64,000 bases of DNA from Phlyctochytrium arcticum (taxonomy: Eukaryota > Chytridiomycota > Chytridiomycetes > Chytridiales > Chytridiaceae). A program made the translations under genes and the position numbers. Position 1 is the stretch's first letter, and each line of letters opens with the position of its first letter. This document shows, in pieces, positions 1 through 9,379 of the stretch. The DNA lies in NCBI GenBank assembly GCA_025602905.1, contig JAHLKI010000007.1, positions 1 to 64,000 of the forward strand. Reading direction: 5' to 3'. Below the pieces are notes generated by a model. It saw nothing but the letters and a program-made list of their open reading frames with translations, was not told the DNA's origin and did not search any database.

Positions 1-33
1 TTCATTTCCCCCCTTCCATTTCCATCAACGCAA

Positions 34-107
34 CATCGACTTCGTCATTGTGCAAAAGCGGCATTGTCGTATCCTAATGTCAGTTTTGCACAATGACGAA
101 GTCGATG
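34..107. repeat. perfect inverted repeat, 24-bp arms
   Basis: The arm at 34-57 is the exact reverse complement of the arm at 84-107, with a 26-base spacer. The pair could form a stable hairpin in DNA or RNA. No gene is recognisable next to it. It could be a terminator, a foldback element or the remains of a small inverted-repeat transposon; nothing here decides between these. Confidence 0.85.
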
Positions 108-249
108 AAATTTGGCATTCAACAGATAATTTGGTAGTTTGCTTCTACACCCAATGTAGAGGTACAATATCCAGAAAAGCCGAGAATGAATGATGGAGAA
201 TGTATAAGGAGGAAATGTGGGAAGTTTGGTACTATATCCAAACTTCAGT

Positions 250-490
250 GAAATTTGGGCAATTTTGGCCAAGTCCATAAAATCTAGAAAAATTTGTGAG
301 TTTTGAAGGAGGGGGAAAAACTGATGATCCTGCAGATCTTGATACTCCTGATGATCTTGGTCTTGATAGATGGGCTGAAGATGCTACAATTTAGGGAATT
401 TCTGCAAAGTCCTTAAAAACCTAGAAACAATTTGTGAGTTTTGAAGAAGGGGGTAAAACTGATGATCTTGATCCTCTTGATGATCTCCAG
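250..490. repeat. imperfect direct repeat, two ~100-bp copies
   Basis: Two copies about 140 bp apart (roughly 250-355 and 388-490) share an AATTTxGGxAATTT start, a CTAGAAA block, TTTGTGAGTTTTGAAG and then a run of GATGATCTTGAT-like triplets. In one frame the second copy encodes an acidic Asp/Leu-rich stretch. A short open frame (434-700) lies over it, but nothing marks it as a gene. The rest of 1-800 shows nothing recognisable. Confidence 0.6.
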
Positions 491-799
491 ATGGGAGTAA
501 GGTCGGGTAATCCGAACGGATTGTTTTATGTTTTTGTGATTGGAATTGGAATTCCCGTAGTGCCGAAGGCAGCGGCTTCAGTCGATGAATTGTGGAGCGA
601 GATGATTCGGTTTGTGAATGTTGACCCGATTGTTGGATTATGGAGAGGATTATTTTTAATCCTGTGTAAACCAGGGATTATCTTGTGGTATGCTGCGTAA
701 CGGGAATGTCGAAAAATGGGTGTTTTTGAGAGCCTAAAGATGCCAAAAAGCCCTAATCATAGTAAACCATGGTTTATTCCTTATTAATGTAAAACCCCC

Positions 800-854
800 C
801 TGTGACAGTGCGTTGTTCATAAACCGTTGGTTTATGAACAACGCACTGTCACAG
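800..854. repeat. perfect 26-bp palindromic hairpin, copy 1
   Basis: The arms 800-825 and 829-854 are perfectly complementary around a 3-base loop (GTT). A second copy lies at 1690-1742. The two copies differ at one base pair of the stem, changed on both arms (G-C here, A-T there), and their loops are reverse complements, so the copies lie in opposite orientation. This fits a short mobile hairpin, or the two ends of a 0.94-kb element. Confidence 0.85.
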
Positions 855-1182
855 TCCCATTGCTGTCAACAAGACCTTCCAATCGACATCCACGCAAACC
901 ACATCTTCTTCTTCTCTCCCAGTTGAACTTGTGGATCAACTTCATTTCAACAGCGGTGTTCAGAAGCTCGCAGATTCCGAGTTTGAGGGTAAAATGCCCT
1001 TTTCAACAGACTTAGAGGGTTTTATCAAACACCTTGATACTTGCGACCAACTTGCTACAAAGACAGCAGTTGATTTGCATCTTTCAGGTATTGTGGGACC
1101 CTTCATCTACCAGAAAATCTCACTCTAATCCTTATTCTCAGCCAATGACTGGAAATTAACGCTCTCGGAAAGGCAAAGAAGA

Positions 1183-1860
1183 ATGATTGCTTCCCTCACA
1201 ATTCAAAAGGCAGCATTTCTTAATCCGAGCATCAACTTTATGAAAGATGCGGTGTTGTCGACAACGTTAGGGATTTCGGATAGCAGTCGCAGGGTTCTGT
1301 CGTCCTTCAACCTAACCTACAGTCCGGATGTCGCTAAAGAAAAAATGAAGATGGCCAATGAAAACGCGTACGAGGAACTGACACGGGAGATGGGTAGCGG
1401 GACAGTGGTCCCTGTCATCAAAATGGATGACTTCAACCGTGTTTCCATACACGGAACCCCTGGTTCCGCCAACTTTGGGAAATTCTCCACTTGTCACACG
1501 CAAGCCAACCTGGCCGTGAAGTTCTACCCGAAAGGGGAATCATTCCGGGATGAGAATGATCGGGTTGTGCAGCAAGCGCTGCCGATGCCATTCCTGGCCA
1601 GACCGTATGTCGACTGGGCGGCTCTCAATTCCGACGCAAAGAAAAAGATGTACGTGGCACCGATATTTCACCAAAATGAAATGAATGCTTGTGACAGTGC
1701 ATTGTTCATAAACCAACGGTTTATGAACAATGCACTGTCACAGGGACCGGTAGCTGCTGGTATACTGTTGGTAACAGATTCCATCATAATAAACGGGCCC
1801 ACTCACACTCTAGATTCAACTCGACATTTACTTGATCTTGGCGGCCAACATCTGAAATAA
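1183..1860 (+). CDS. uncharacterised protein, possibly transposon-derived
   Basis: This is an open frame of 225 codons whose start is uncertain. Residues up to about 170 look like real protein, with a D-x-x-N-R-V then I-H-G-T-P pattern that resembles DNA-binding or transposon-associated proteins of lower fungi; that resemblance is from memory. From residue about 170 the frame runs through the second perfect hairpin (1690-1742), then to a stop 77 bases inside the opposing open frame that ends at 1784. The hairpin inside the frame suggests that the native C-terminus was interrupted. An upstream frame (931-1128) may be an earlier exon. I do not recognise the function. Confidence 0.35.
   Translation: MIASLTIQKAAFLNPSINFMKDAVLSTTLGISDSSRRVLSSFNLTYSPDVAKEKMKMANENAYEELTREMGSGTVVPVIKMDDFNRVSIHGTPGSANFGKFSTCHTQANLAVKFYPKGESFRDENDRVVQQALPMPFLARPYVDWAALNSDAKKKMYVAPIFHQNEMNACDSALFINQRFMNNALSQGPVAAGILLVTDSIIINGPTHTLDSTRHLLDLGGQHLK
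1690..1742. repeat. perfect 25-bp palindromic hairpin, copy 2
   Basis: The arms 1690-1714 and 1718-1742 are perfectly complementary around the loop AAC. It is the inverted second copy of the hairpin at 800-854, with one compensated stem pair. It sits inside an open frame, so it is either translated or has disrupted a gene. No clear target-site duplication is visible. Confidence 0.85.
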
Positions 1861-2218
1861 TCTCTGCGTCGGCAAACGGATTTTGTGGTTGTTCTTGGGT
1901 AGATCTGAGAAGTGGGTGTGGATGATTTCGATCCAGAAAAGCCCAGCAAGTCTTGCATAGCGAGGCCTTCTCGTGGCCAGCATCAGTGTTAAAGTGAAAT
2001 TTGATGCCCTCGGCTTGGATATGACTGAGTAGGGCTAGATCGCGATGATAGAATTGTGGACTGCTCTTGGTCCTACACTTGATACACCCAGGGGCGAAGG
2101 CATCCGTTCGTTTACGATCGGGAGTTTTTGATTTGCGTGATGATGCAGCACCGTTGGGTGAGACAAATCTGCCTCCACGTCGTAGCGGCGACTGATTTTT
2201 GGGGGGGCTACCCGCCAT
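1784..2218 (-). CDS. small protein with two CxxC pairs
   Basis: The open frame of 144 codons starts at an ATG at 2218. The N-terminus is basic and rich in Pro, Arg and Ser. The middle holds C-I-K-C and, about 40 residues later, C-K-T-C, the spacing expected of a four-cysteine zinc-binding module. A His-rich link (FYHRD, FHFNTDAGHE) lies between the pairs. The 3' end overlaps the opposing frame ending at 1860. The family is not recognised. The paired CxxC motifs are the only argument that the frame is real; it may be a relic. Confidence 0.4.
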   Translation of the reverse strand: MAGSPPKNQSPLRRGGRFVSPNGAASSRKSKTPDRKRTDAFAPGCIKCRTKSSPQFYHRDLALLSHIQAEGIKFHFNTDAGHEKASLCKTCWAFLDRNHPHPLLRSTQEQPQNPFADAEIISDVGRQDQVNVELNLECEWARLL

Positions 2219-2253
2219 GATTGCTCGGATGTGTCCCGGTGAATATGCTTCAA

Positions 2254-2933
2254 AATTGAAAGAGAGCGAGGTTAGGTGGTGGTTGGGAGGATCTGAGTAT
2301 TCTCGTCACCTCACTGTGCAGTGCAACCAAGTTACAGGTCCTGGAAGGGGGGGTCATCTAAAATGGCAATTGCGGTCGAAAAAGTGCACACAACTGATGT
2401 CATGGCTACAGTTTCCCGCCCGAATTGTCACATCTCTAAACTAGCATACTCATACTTGAACTTCGAGAGGTTTAAGCGCAACTTTACTACATTTTTTGGC
2501 CACTGACAGGTCCATATTGATTTCGCAAGTTGAGTTGGCGGAGAGCGTCAAAACTCTGATTACCTCAGCAAGGCTGGTATGTTCATTTCGGTGAAAAAGG
2601 CAGTTGTGTGCTGGGCAGAAAACAGATCTTGGTCATGTGATTGCCTTGAGCTGCGCTAATCCACAAAACCGTCCCTATCCGCACCGATAATGCCCATCAG
2701 TGCTCTCCTACACCGCCACTCGAGGAATTTGAAAATCTTTCAAATCTGCACCACAGGCGGGCTGCAGGCGGGTCGTTAGTTGGTCACCTCTCATAACAAC
2801 TTTTATCTGACCAAATTGTTGGATAGACATTCTGGCAGGTAAAAAGTTGACCTGGGAACGTTTATCAAGTCATTCAAGTGGTGGCAGCACACTCCTCGGA
2901 ATCGCGAATCAGATACCATTGAAGAAGCCGACG
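2254..2933. other. intergenic, nothing recognised
   Basis: There are short frames only (for example 2321-2506 on the plus strand), with no domain, repeat or RNA feature that I can support. The 3' part is the presumed upstream region of the gene starting at 2934. Confidence 0.5.
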
Positions 2934-3767
2934 ATGCCACAAGTCATGGGTGTGATCCCCCATTCAGTGGGCTCCTGTTCAGAATTAGTAGCAACCATCA
3001 TCAGGTTTCTAGCTCAAGACATCATTCTGAGAGTGGATCTCTCTCTCTATCGCAAGTTGCGAAAAATTGATCGAATCTGGGCCCGGGAAGCATCGAGGAT
3101 CATGAAGCGCTTACAAGAAGCTCAAGCAGTTAAAGCGCTTTCAAATCCTGACTACATTTTCTCTCACCCTTGTTGCCTTCGCAATCCTTTGTTGATCGAT
3201 TCGCTCACTCTGGATGACATAGGTTGCCGTTCAAAATTTCTTGGATGTGGAGAACTTGAGCGCAGCATATTTGCTAGCCTGCTTTGGAAATACACGTCAA
3301 AGATCAAGAAACGAAAAGAGAATAAATTGGAGAATTACGTATTTTTGGGCGGTGGGGTGGCAGTTCGTGCCCAAAAAATCATCGACCTATGCGAATTTGA
3401 GTTACGCCGGCATGACGACCTGCATCATTTTTTCTCCGTCCCTACAGTGGAAATTGATCCGGATCTAGAAGTGGACAATTATAACATGTTTCTAGATTTA
3501 CAACTCCTTGAGAACGTGAACATTGGCTCAATTCACGAGTCTCGAGCATATCCTTATGCCCTTCGCTTAGTAGACACCTTTACCGAGGACCGCCAAGTTG
3601 GGGATTACAAGAAGTGTCAGACTTTCATATTCGCCATACAGTCACCAACAGAGGACTTTGCCGCCGGAGGAAATTACGAATTTGTATACAAGCTGGGAAA
3701 TGATTTTTCCCAAGGAGATGGTGTGAAACATCACGCTAGTAAAAATGTCCGTCCTCTGTTCATATAG
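2934..3767 (+). CDS. F-box-like N-terminus protein, lineage-specific family copy 1
   Basis: This 277-residue protein has two clear paralogues at 4933-5763 and 7243-8058 on the opposite strand. The start at 2934 is chosen because M-P-Q-V-M-G-V matches the starts of both paralogues (MSQVIGV, MSQVMGI); the frame itself is open further upstream. Residues about 15-65 carry a pattern (SELVATIIRFLA, then RKLRKIDRIWAREASRIMK) that resembles an F-box helix bundle, so a role as a ubiquitin-ligase adaptor is possible but only inferred. Other conserved marks are FLG near residue 100, GGGVAVRA.KII near 150 and KKCQTFIFAIQSPTE near the end. It has no signal peptide or membrane segment. It is the most diverged of the three and the only one on the plus strand. 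Confidence 0.7.
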   Translation: MPQVMGVIPHSVGSCSELVATIIRFLAQDIILRVDLSLYRKLRKIDRIWAREASRIMKRLQEAQAVKALSNPDYIFSHPCCLRNPLLIDSLTLDDIGCRSKFLGCGELERSIFASLLWKYTSKIKKRKENKLENYVFLGGGVAVRAQKIIDLCEFELRRHDDLHHFFSVPTVEIDPDLEVDNYNMFLDLQLLENVNIGSIHESRAYPYALRLVDTFTEDRQVGDYKKCQTFIFAIQSPTEDFAAGGNYEFVYKLGNDFSQGDGVKHHASKNVRPLFI

Positions 3768-4932
3768 AATCAAAGTGATTTTTTCACCTGCAAATTCAAC
3801 CATTAGCCCTTTCCTTGATCGGTCCTCATCGTAGTAGCATCTGTCGGTTGCAGCCATGTACGGAGATGTTTTTGCGTTTCCTCGTCAACCTTGACTCTTG
3901 ATCTGTCGTTATCACTATATTGCTCGCGACAAGTTGGAGCTGCCATTACCTCGGCCGCAAAGTTTACTCGACCAGATTATTACTCGACCAGATTATTGAG
4001 TTTTTCACCACCGTCGCTGTCCGCTTGATCCTCAAATTCAGGCGGTGATACCATTCCGCGGATCCATAATGATGATTTGCCCTGATCATGTATTTGGGTC
4101 TTGGTGCTCTTATTGCCAGAATTCACTTTCTCCAAAGCCCATGATAGACAACGCGAGCATTCGCCCAATGGCCGACAAAGGATATTACTATCCGTGCATC
4201 TCAGACCTTCGGAAGTTCGCTCATGGTCAGGAGGTTCGCCTCTAAACCATCCTGGGATCACAAATATGACCCTTTCGCCTGCTTCTCCCGACGACTGTGG
4301 CATTGATAATCTAAAAGGTTGCCCACCGTGCATTTGATTGACCCTCAATTAACAAACGGCATCTTAGTTCATTATGCGATTGATACATCAAGTGTCCTAT
4401 GACTTCCGATTAAGCACATGATTGGCTTAATTATGAGGGGAGGAGCAATCGTAACGCACGGACATGCAGGCAAGTGTAAATAAACTTCCATGGTGGGGGG
4501 GGGGGGGCGACGGATTTCAGACAAAAATGCGTTCCCACAGCGCAGCAACTGCGCAGCACGCTGTGACCGGCCAACGTACAATCAATTTAGAAGTTCAGCG
4601 TTTAGAAACCTCAGTCGATATCTTGGCGCTTGTCCTGCAAATGCCCACACATTGGGCTTTCCCGTGTGGCTTTTGGACTGATGTAGGAACGGACTGGTAA
4701 GGAGATAGCTGGGATGCTGAGATTTGTGTATGCAGGAATGTACAGTCTTGGAGTTTGCTTGGTACAAGATGACTTGAAGCTCTTTTTGTTACAGCAGAGC
4801 AGACGGTTTGTCGCTTGACATTTTCACCAAGATTGCCCAGCGGGAGTTGCACTACGCTACCCAGTCTATAACCAATAGAAGGACCACTCAGGAATGTATA
4901 GTTAAAAGTACTGATTTTACAATGAAGGGTAC
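3768..4932. other. intergenic between convergent family copies
   Basis: No gene is recognised. Contents: a tandem duplication of ACTCGACCAGATTATT near 3966-3998, a run of 13 G at 4495-4507, a GCGCAG-N3-CTGCGC palindrome at 4540-4554, and from about 4720 a block similar to 7045-7240. That block represents the duplicated 3' flank of the copies 2 and 3 of the family. Confidence 0.5.
4540..4554. promoter_or_regulatory. GCGCAG-N3-CTGCGC palindrome, copy 1
   Basis: The palindrome lies within a conserved block reading TTCCCACAGCGCAGC then AACTGCGCAGCAC. Near-identical blocks lie at 6818-6832 and 8779-8793, all within the region of the F-box-like family. It could be a regulator binding site or part of a dispersed repeat. 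Confidence 0.5.
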
Positions 4933-5763
4933 TTAGAAATGGTCCTCCTCGTCCATTAAGTGCTCTTCCCAGTGGTGTCGAACGGTGCGGTCCTCGACCC
5001 CTTGCGTCTTATATATAAATTCGTAATTTCCCCCATCAACGCACTCTGTTGGCGAGTTGACTGCGAAAATAAACGTTTTACACCTCTGATCATCACCAGT
5101 TTCTGGCAGCCCGGAGGAGCTGCTTTTCAAGTGAAGAGCGTAAGAGTATTTTCGCGTTGTGCCAATCATACTGACTTCCACCTCTTCAAGTAGGTCAAAC
5201 TCTTGATCCACCCAAGAGGCATAGCGTTCATCATCCTGAGAGACGCAGAAGAACTGATACGTGTCTGAAAGCCGAGGAAATTCAATTTCACAATTATCTA
5301 TCACTTTTTTGGCGCGAACTGCCATCCCACCCCCTACGAATACTAAGGGATGGTCCACGTTCGTCTCTCTATGAGCTGGTAGTTTCTTGGTATTCGACGC
5401 GTATGCCCACAGCAGGTCAGCGAATACTTTCCGCTTCCATATTCTGCACCCCAGAAACATTGCCCGGCCACATATATCATGTAACTTGATTTCGTCCATG
5501 AATAGAGGGTTGCGAATGCAACACGTGTTATCGAGGATGTACTCGGGGTTCAAGAGCGCGGAGGCCACTTGAGTCTCCTGCAGGCGCTTTTTCAAGATTC
5601 GCGAGGCTTCCCGTGCCCAGATCCGATTGATTTTCCGCAACCTGACATAGAATCGGAGATTCACTCGCAGGACGATCTGTTGAGCAAGAAACCCGATGAT
5701 TGTCGCTACTAATTCGGAAGAGGAGCCTACTGACTGGGGTGTCACGCCAATGACTTGTGACAT
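4933..5763 (-). CDS. F-box-like N-terminus protein, lineage-specific family copy 2
   Basis: This protein of 276 residues reads from the ATG at 5763. It shares nearly its whole length with copies 1 and 3: the N-terminal SELVATIIGFLAQQIVLRV and RKINRIWAREASRILKKRLQE region (F-box-like), FLGCRIWKRKVFADLLWAYAS in the middle, GGGMAVRAKKVIDNCEIEF, and KTFIFAVNSPTE near the end. The N-terminal third is the best conserved part. It lies in the same orientation as copy 3, and both share flanking sequence on each side, so this pair arose by a tandem duplication of about 2.3 kb. No membrane segment or known catalytic motif is visible. The function is unknown. Confidence 0.72.
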   Translation of the reverse strand: MSQVIGVTPQSVGSSSELVATIIGFLAQQIVLRVNLRFYVRLRKINRIWAREASRILKKRLQETQVASALLNPEYILDNTCCIRNPLFMDEIKLHDICGRAMFLGCRIWKRKVFADLLWAYASNTKKLPAHRETNVDHPLVFVGGGMAVRAKKVIDNCEIEFPRLSDTYQFFCVSQDDERYASWVDQEFDLLEEVEVSMIGTTRKYSYALHLKSSSSGLPETGDDQRCKTFIFAVNSPTECVDGGNYEFIYKTQGVEDRTVRHHWEEHLMDEEDHF

Positions 5764-7242
5764 GGTCTGCTTTGAGCGGCTTCGTTAAACGTGCTGTAAA
5801 GCAGTGCTGAATGCTGAAGAAGAGGTGATGCGGAGAGTAAGCCAGAGAGTACGCACGTACGCGTGACACGGACTTGACGCCACAACCACAAAACCAATAA
5901 TTGACAAGCATCTCAAGCAGGCTGGAAAGTCAGCACTTTCAGCCGTATCGGGCCAGAAAAAATCCAAATATGGCTACAAAAAACCCATTTCTGGCGAGTT
6001 TTCTGGTTGTCGTCGTGTATTGGATTACCACTCTGCAGAAACAGTCCCATTTTGCCGACGCGTGGGAGGGAAAATCGTCTCGATTGGCGCGAACAGGCGA
6101 AATTCAGAGAAGAGAATAGAGTAGAGATTCACACAATTGACTCGAAAAGAGAATGAGATAAGCAGCTTGATACTGTTGACTACGGGGGTCACTACTAACA
6201 TGGACGCAAAAACAAGAGTATATTCTCAATCATGCCGTTGCAAGATGTGGCAATCAACAACGTTCCAGATGCGCAAGGTTGATGACAAAAAACCCTCTAA
6301 GCGCTTAAGTCGGTCAAAGTTTGCGAACTTGCCCTGAGATACATTGCTTTGAGCAGGCATTTATGACGCGTCTTTGTTCAGCCGTCCATCTCCAGGCAGC
6401 TCCCCAAAAATGACCTTGCCGTATTGGTCAACGGTTTCTGCGTGTCTGGGGAGATTCTACTTGAACAGCTGTGGAGGACGCTGACGAGTCGGTGCAAATT
6501 GGAAGGTACCAAGAGGCCGGGGACGCTTATCACGAAAGCAAGCTACAAAAATGAGGGGCCGTGAAGCTAGCGACGAAGCAGAGGATTACGGAGCGAAAGG
6601 ATAGACGGAGAGAGATAGCAAAAACAATAGTAGCTTTACAGAATCCTTGTTCCTGTTCCAATGAACACATGTAATGTTCTGAGACTCTCTACATACCGCT
6701 TCGGTATAGCTGCTACAGGAGGAGCAGCCGGGAATGCATGCACATACATACCGGCAAATGATGGATCAGACCTCGAGGGCAGGGAGCGGTATGGATCGAG
6801 CAAGGTCCTTTCCTACAGCGCAGCGACTGCGCAGCACACAGTAAGTGTGGTGTCCTCTTCCAGAACAAGACGCTCTCAATCAGATTCCGAAGTCCGAAGA
6901 TGGCCCGCTCGGAACGCTCAATCAACATCTTATCTTTCTAACTTGTTGGCCCTCCGTGAGGTTTTGTAACCGCTAACACATTTGCCTTTTACCATGTAGC
7001 TACAGTATTGGAAAGAGTATGTTTAGGAGTAGTGATGGAGGGGAGTAATACATAGATATGTGTATGCAGGGAGGTACATATGAAGGATGTCTTGGCGTCT
7101 GTATGGTAGGGCATGACTTTTGACACGACGTGTCTCTCCGTCATGGCAACCTTGTCTCTGAATCCTTTCACCAAGATTGCGCCAACGAGACATGCCATAT
7201 GCCACCAAGTCTATACCAATAGGAAACAATGCTGATTCTACA
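5764..7242. other. intergenic between family copies 2 and 3
   Basis: The 5' part (about 5764-6030) resembles the upstream flank of copy 3 (8059-8560), sharing CTTTCAGCCG-TTTCGGG and TCGTCGTGT blocks. The 3' part (from about 6810) matches the 3' flank of copy 2. Short open frames here show no domain. A GCGCAG palindrome lies at 6818-6832. Confidence 0.5.
6818..6832. promoter_or_regulatory. GCGCAG-N3-CTGCGC palindrome, copy 2
   Basis: Same conserved block as at 4540 (TTCCTACAGCGCAGCG, then ACTGCGCAGCAC). Only the three spacer bases and one flanking base differ. It lies 410 bp beyond the 3' end of family copy 3, matching the position of copy 1 relative to family copy 2. Confidence 0.5.
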
Positions 7243-8058
7243 CTATGGCCGGAAAGGCCGGAAATGGCGCAATTCGTTCTGTGCAGTGCTGTACATAAAT
7301 TCGTGATACTGTTCACCGACAACCCCTTCTGTAACATCTTTTGCTGTGTTGACTGCCAAAATGAAACTTCCGCATTTCTTTCGGTCACCTACTGCTTGGT
7401 GGGAAGGAGAACTGCTTTTTTCCAATCGTAGAGCGAAAGGATAGTTTCGCGTGGTGCCAATCGTGCCGATTTCCACATCTTTGAGAAGCTCAAACTTTTG
7501 CTCAAACACGCAGTTTTCCAGATTCGGCACCGAAACGGAGAAGAAACGGTGCTCGTCCTCCTCTCGGGACAACCAAATAGTGCATGTTTCAATGACTTTT
7601 TTGGCACGAACTGCCACTGAACCATTCACATCACTCCCTATAAATCCGAAGTTCATCGCGTCTGTCTCTCTATGAGCAGACCGTTTCTTCAAAATGTATC
7701 GCCACAGCAGATCAGCAAATATGTCGCGCTCATCATCGCTGATCCCAAGAAACTTTGTCCATCGACATATATCCCGCAACTCGAGTACATCGATGAGTAA
7801 AGGGTTGCGCGTGGAACAAGGGTAATCAAAAATGTAGTCGGGAATTGATAGCGCTTTAACTGTTTGAGTGTCCTGCAAGCGCTTCTTTATGATCCGCGAT
7901 GCTTCCCTTGCCCAGATCCGATCAACTTTCCGCAAGGTGACATAGGAATCGAGATCCACTCTCAAGATGATCCCGGCAGCAAGAAACCCGAGGATGGTCG
8001 CCACTAGTTCGGAACAGGAGCCCACTGACTGGGGTGTTATGCCCATAACTTGTGACAT
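7243..8058 (-). CDS. F-box-like N-terminus protein, lineage-specific family copy 3
   Basis: This protein of 271 residues starts at the ATG at 8058 (MSQVMGITPQSVGSCSE, matching copies 1 and 2). The N-terminal 65 residues carry the F-box-like pattern with RKVDRIWAREASRIIKKRL. It keeps the family landmarks: TKFLG, DIFADLLWRY, SVAVRAKKVIETC, TIGTTRNYPFALRL and FILAVNTAKD. Between copies the C-terminal half varies most, with small insertions, as expected for a fast-evolving family. The final residues (RHFRPFRP) differ from copies 1 and 2. No catalytic residues are recognisable, and its role as a substrate-recognition protein is only a guess from the N-terminus. Confidence 0.72.
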   Translation of the reverse strand: MSQVMGITPQSVGSCSELVATILGFLAAGIILRVDLDSYVTLRKVDRIWAREASRIIKKRLQDTQTVKALSIPDYIFDYPCSTRNPLLIDVLELRDICRWTKFLGISDDERDIFADLLWRYILKKRSAHRETDAMNFGFIGSDVNGSVAVRAKKVIETCTIWLSREEDEHRFFSVSVPNLENCVFEQKFELLKDVEIGTIGTTRNYPFALRLEKSSSPSHQAVGDRKKCGSFILAVNTAKDVTEGVVGEQYHEFMYSTAQNELRHFRPFRP

Positions 8059-8778
8059 GGTCTGGTTTGAGCGGCTTCTTCAATCGCTTGCCGCAAATTC
8101 TAAAAGGATCTGGGATCTGATCGCGGGGGATGGTCTGGAGGTGTCCTGGGAGTTGTCCGAATTGTGCTCACAAACTTTCCGCAGCGGCCTCCCTTAACAA
8201 GACATTTAGCCCTGATCGGGTGCCATAAGGTCCAAATCTGCCTTGAAGTCCTTCAAATCCGTACTGAAAGTGGGGTCCTGGGTCACGGTTGACAAGCGTC
8301 TCGGAGAGCCAGCCAGCCATCTTGCCTCAAGGATTCCGAATGTCAGTACTTTCAGCCGTTTCGGGTTCGAAAACCGCCAAAAAAGAGCTATAACGAAGGG
8401 GTGTTCCGTGTATATCGGGGTCACCGCTGTTCAAAGTCTCCCAATTGAAGTCCCAATTTCCCACTCGGAGGCCCCTGGGCAAAAATAATTTCGGCCGCAT
8501 ATGGAAGCCAAAATTCCAAAAGTGGATAGACTCATACTATTTCCGGCGTTTCGTCGTGTGCGCGATTCAGTGTAAGAGTCTAACAAGAGACGTAGCTGGA
8601 AATCTTAAAATCGCACGATTTTCCTCCGCCGTACCGACGCAAGTTTCTTATACACCCCCGGAGTGAGTAACGATCAGGACTTTCAGCCACTGACCCAAAA
8701 TTCAGAAGCGAGGCGGTTTGAAAGTGGTCGAGGCGGTGTGATCGGTTATGCTCTTTACGGGACTCCTCTTTCCCACTA

Positions 8779-8793
8779 GCGCAGCTACTGCGC
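8779..8793. promoter_or_regulatory. GCGCAG-N3-CTGCGC palindrome, copy 3
   Basis: Third copy of the block (TTCCCACTAGCGCAGC, then TACTGCGCAGCAC). Unlike copies 1 and 2 it is not inside the duplicated 3' flank, so the motif has been conserved or has moved independently of the gene duplication. Confidence 0.5.
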
Positions 8794-9319
8794 AGCACAT
8801 CCTGGGGTAAAGATCTGGCCCCAGGATTCGCTCGCCAGACACATCTGACAGGTCAACCCCAGCACTCAAAGTCCAGATCAGAATGAATCCCGACTTGGTG
8901 ATGGGAGCGTACGCAACGCTGTCAAGAGTAATGGACACGACGCGTCGAAAGGCCCCCAATTGACCAGGGCGAGCAGGCAGCAGTGATCGCGATACCTTCA
9001 TGGGCGACCGAGAAAGATCCATCGGAAGAAGATGGACGGCCAAGGGGGAGACCCCCGGATTCGCGGGACTGGCAAGCATCGAATCTGAAACGAGGTGAGG
9101 CCTCGGTGAGCGGGCTCCGCTCGTAGCAACCCCATTTCGGGCCGTCGGCCGCAAGTAGTCCGGCCGAAAGTGATCATAATCCAGGGTTGCTGCCGGAATA
9201 TGACACGATGTCCTCAATCCCGATGGTTGATTTCCAACTCCCGAAACGGCGAAAAAAAGTGTGCCAATGAAAAAAAAAGAGGAGCTAGAAAGATGGATTT
9301 CTGCCGCAGTGCCACTGGC

Positions 9320-9328
9320 TATATAAAG
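9320..9328 (+). promoter_or_regulatory. TATA box of the T-box gene
   Basis: TATATAAAG lies 60 bp upstream of the ATG at 9380, a plausible core promoter distance. A TCTCACATTCTCAAA leader follows directly before the start codon. Confidence 0.55.
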
Positions 9329-9379
9329 GGTGACACTTTTCCACTTTGTAGCGCTACTTTTTAATCTCACATTCTCAAA

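Larger units (their letters stand above)
8059..9379. other. intergenic, upstream of the T-box gene
   Basis: This contains the duplicated 5' flank of family copy 3, a third GCGCAG palindrome (8779-8793), and a minus-strand open frame of 222 codons (8702-9370). That frame has low-complexity composition and no domain, and it runs antisense over the probable T-box promoter, so I do not call it as a gene. Confidence 0.45.

Noticed and set aside
8702..9370. Minus-strand open frame of 222 codons
   Set aside because: Low-complexity composition, no domain, and antisense over the TATA box and leader of the T-box gene.
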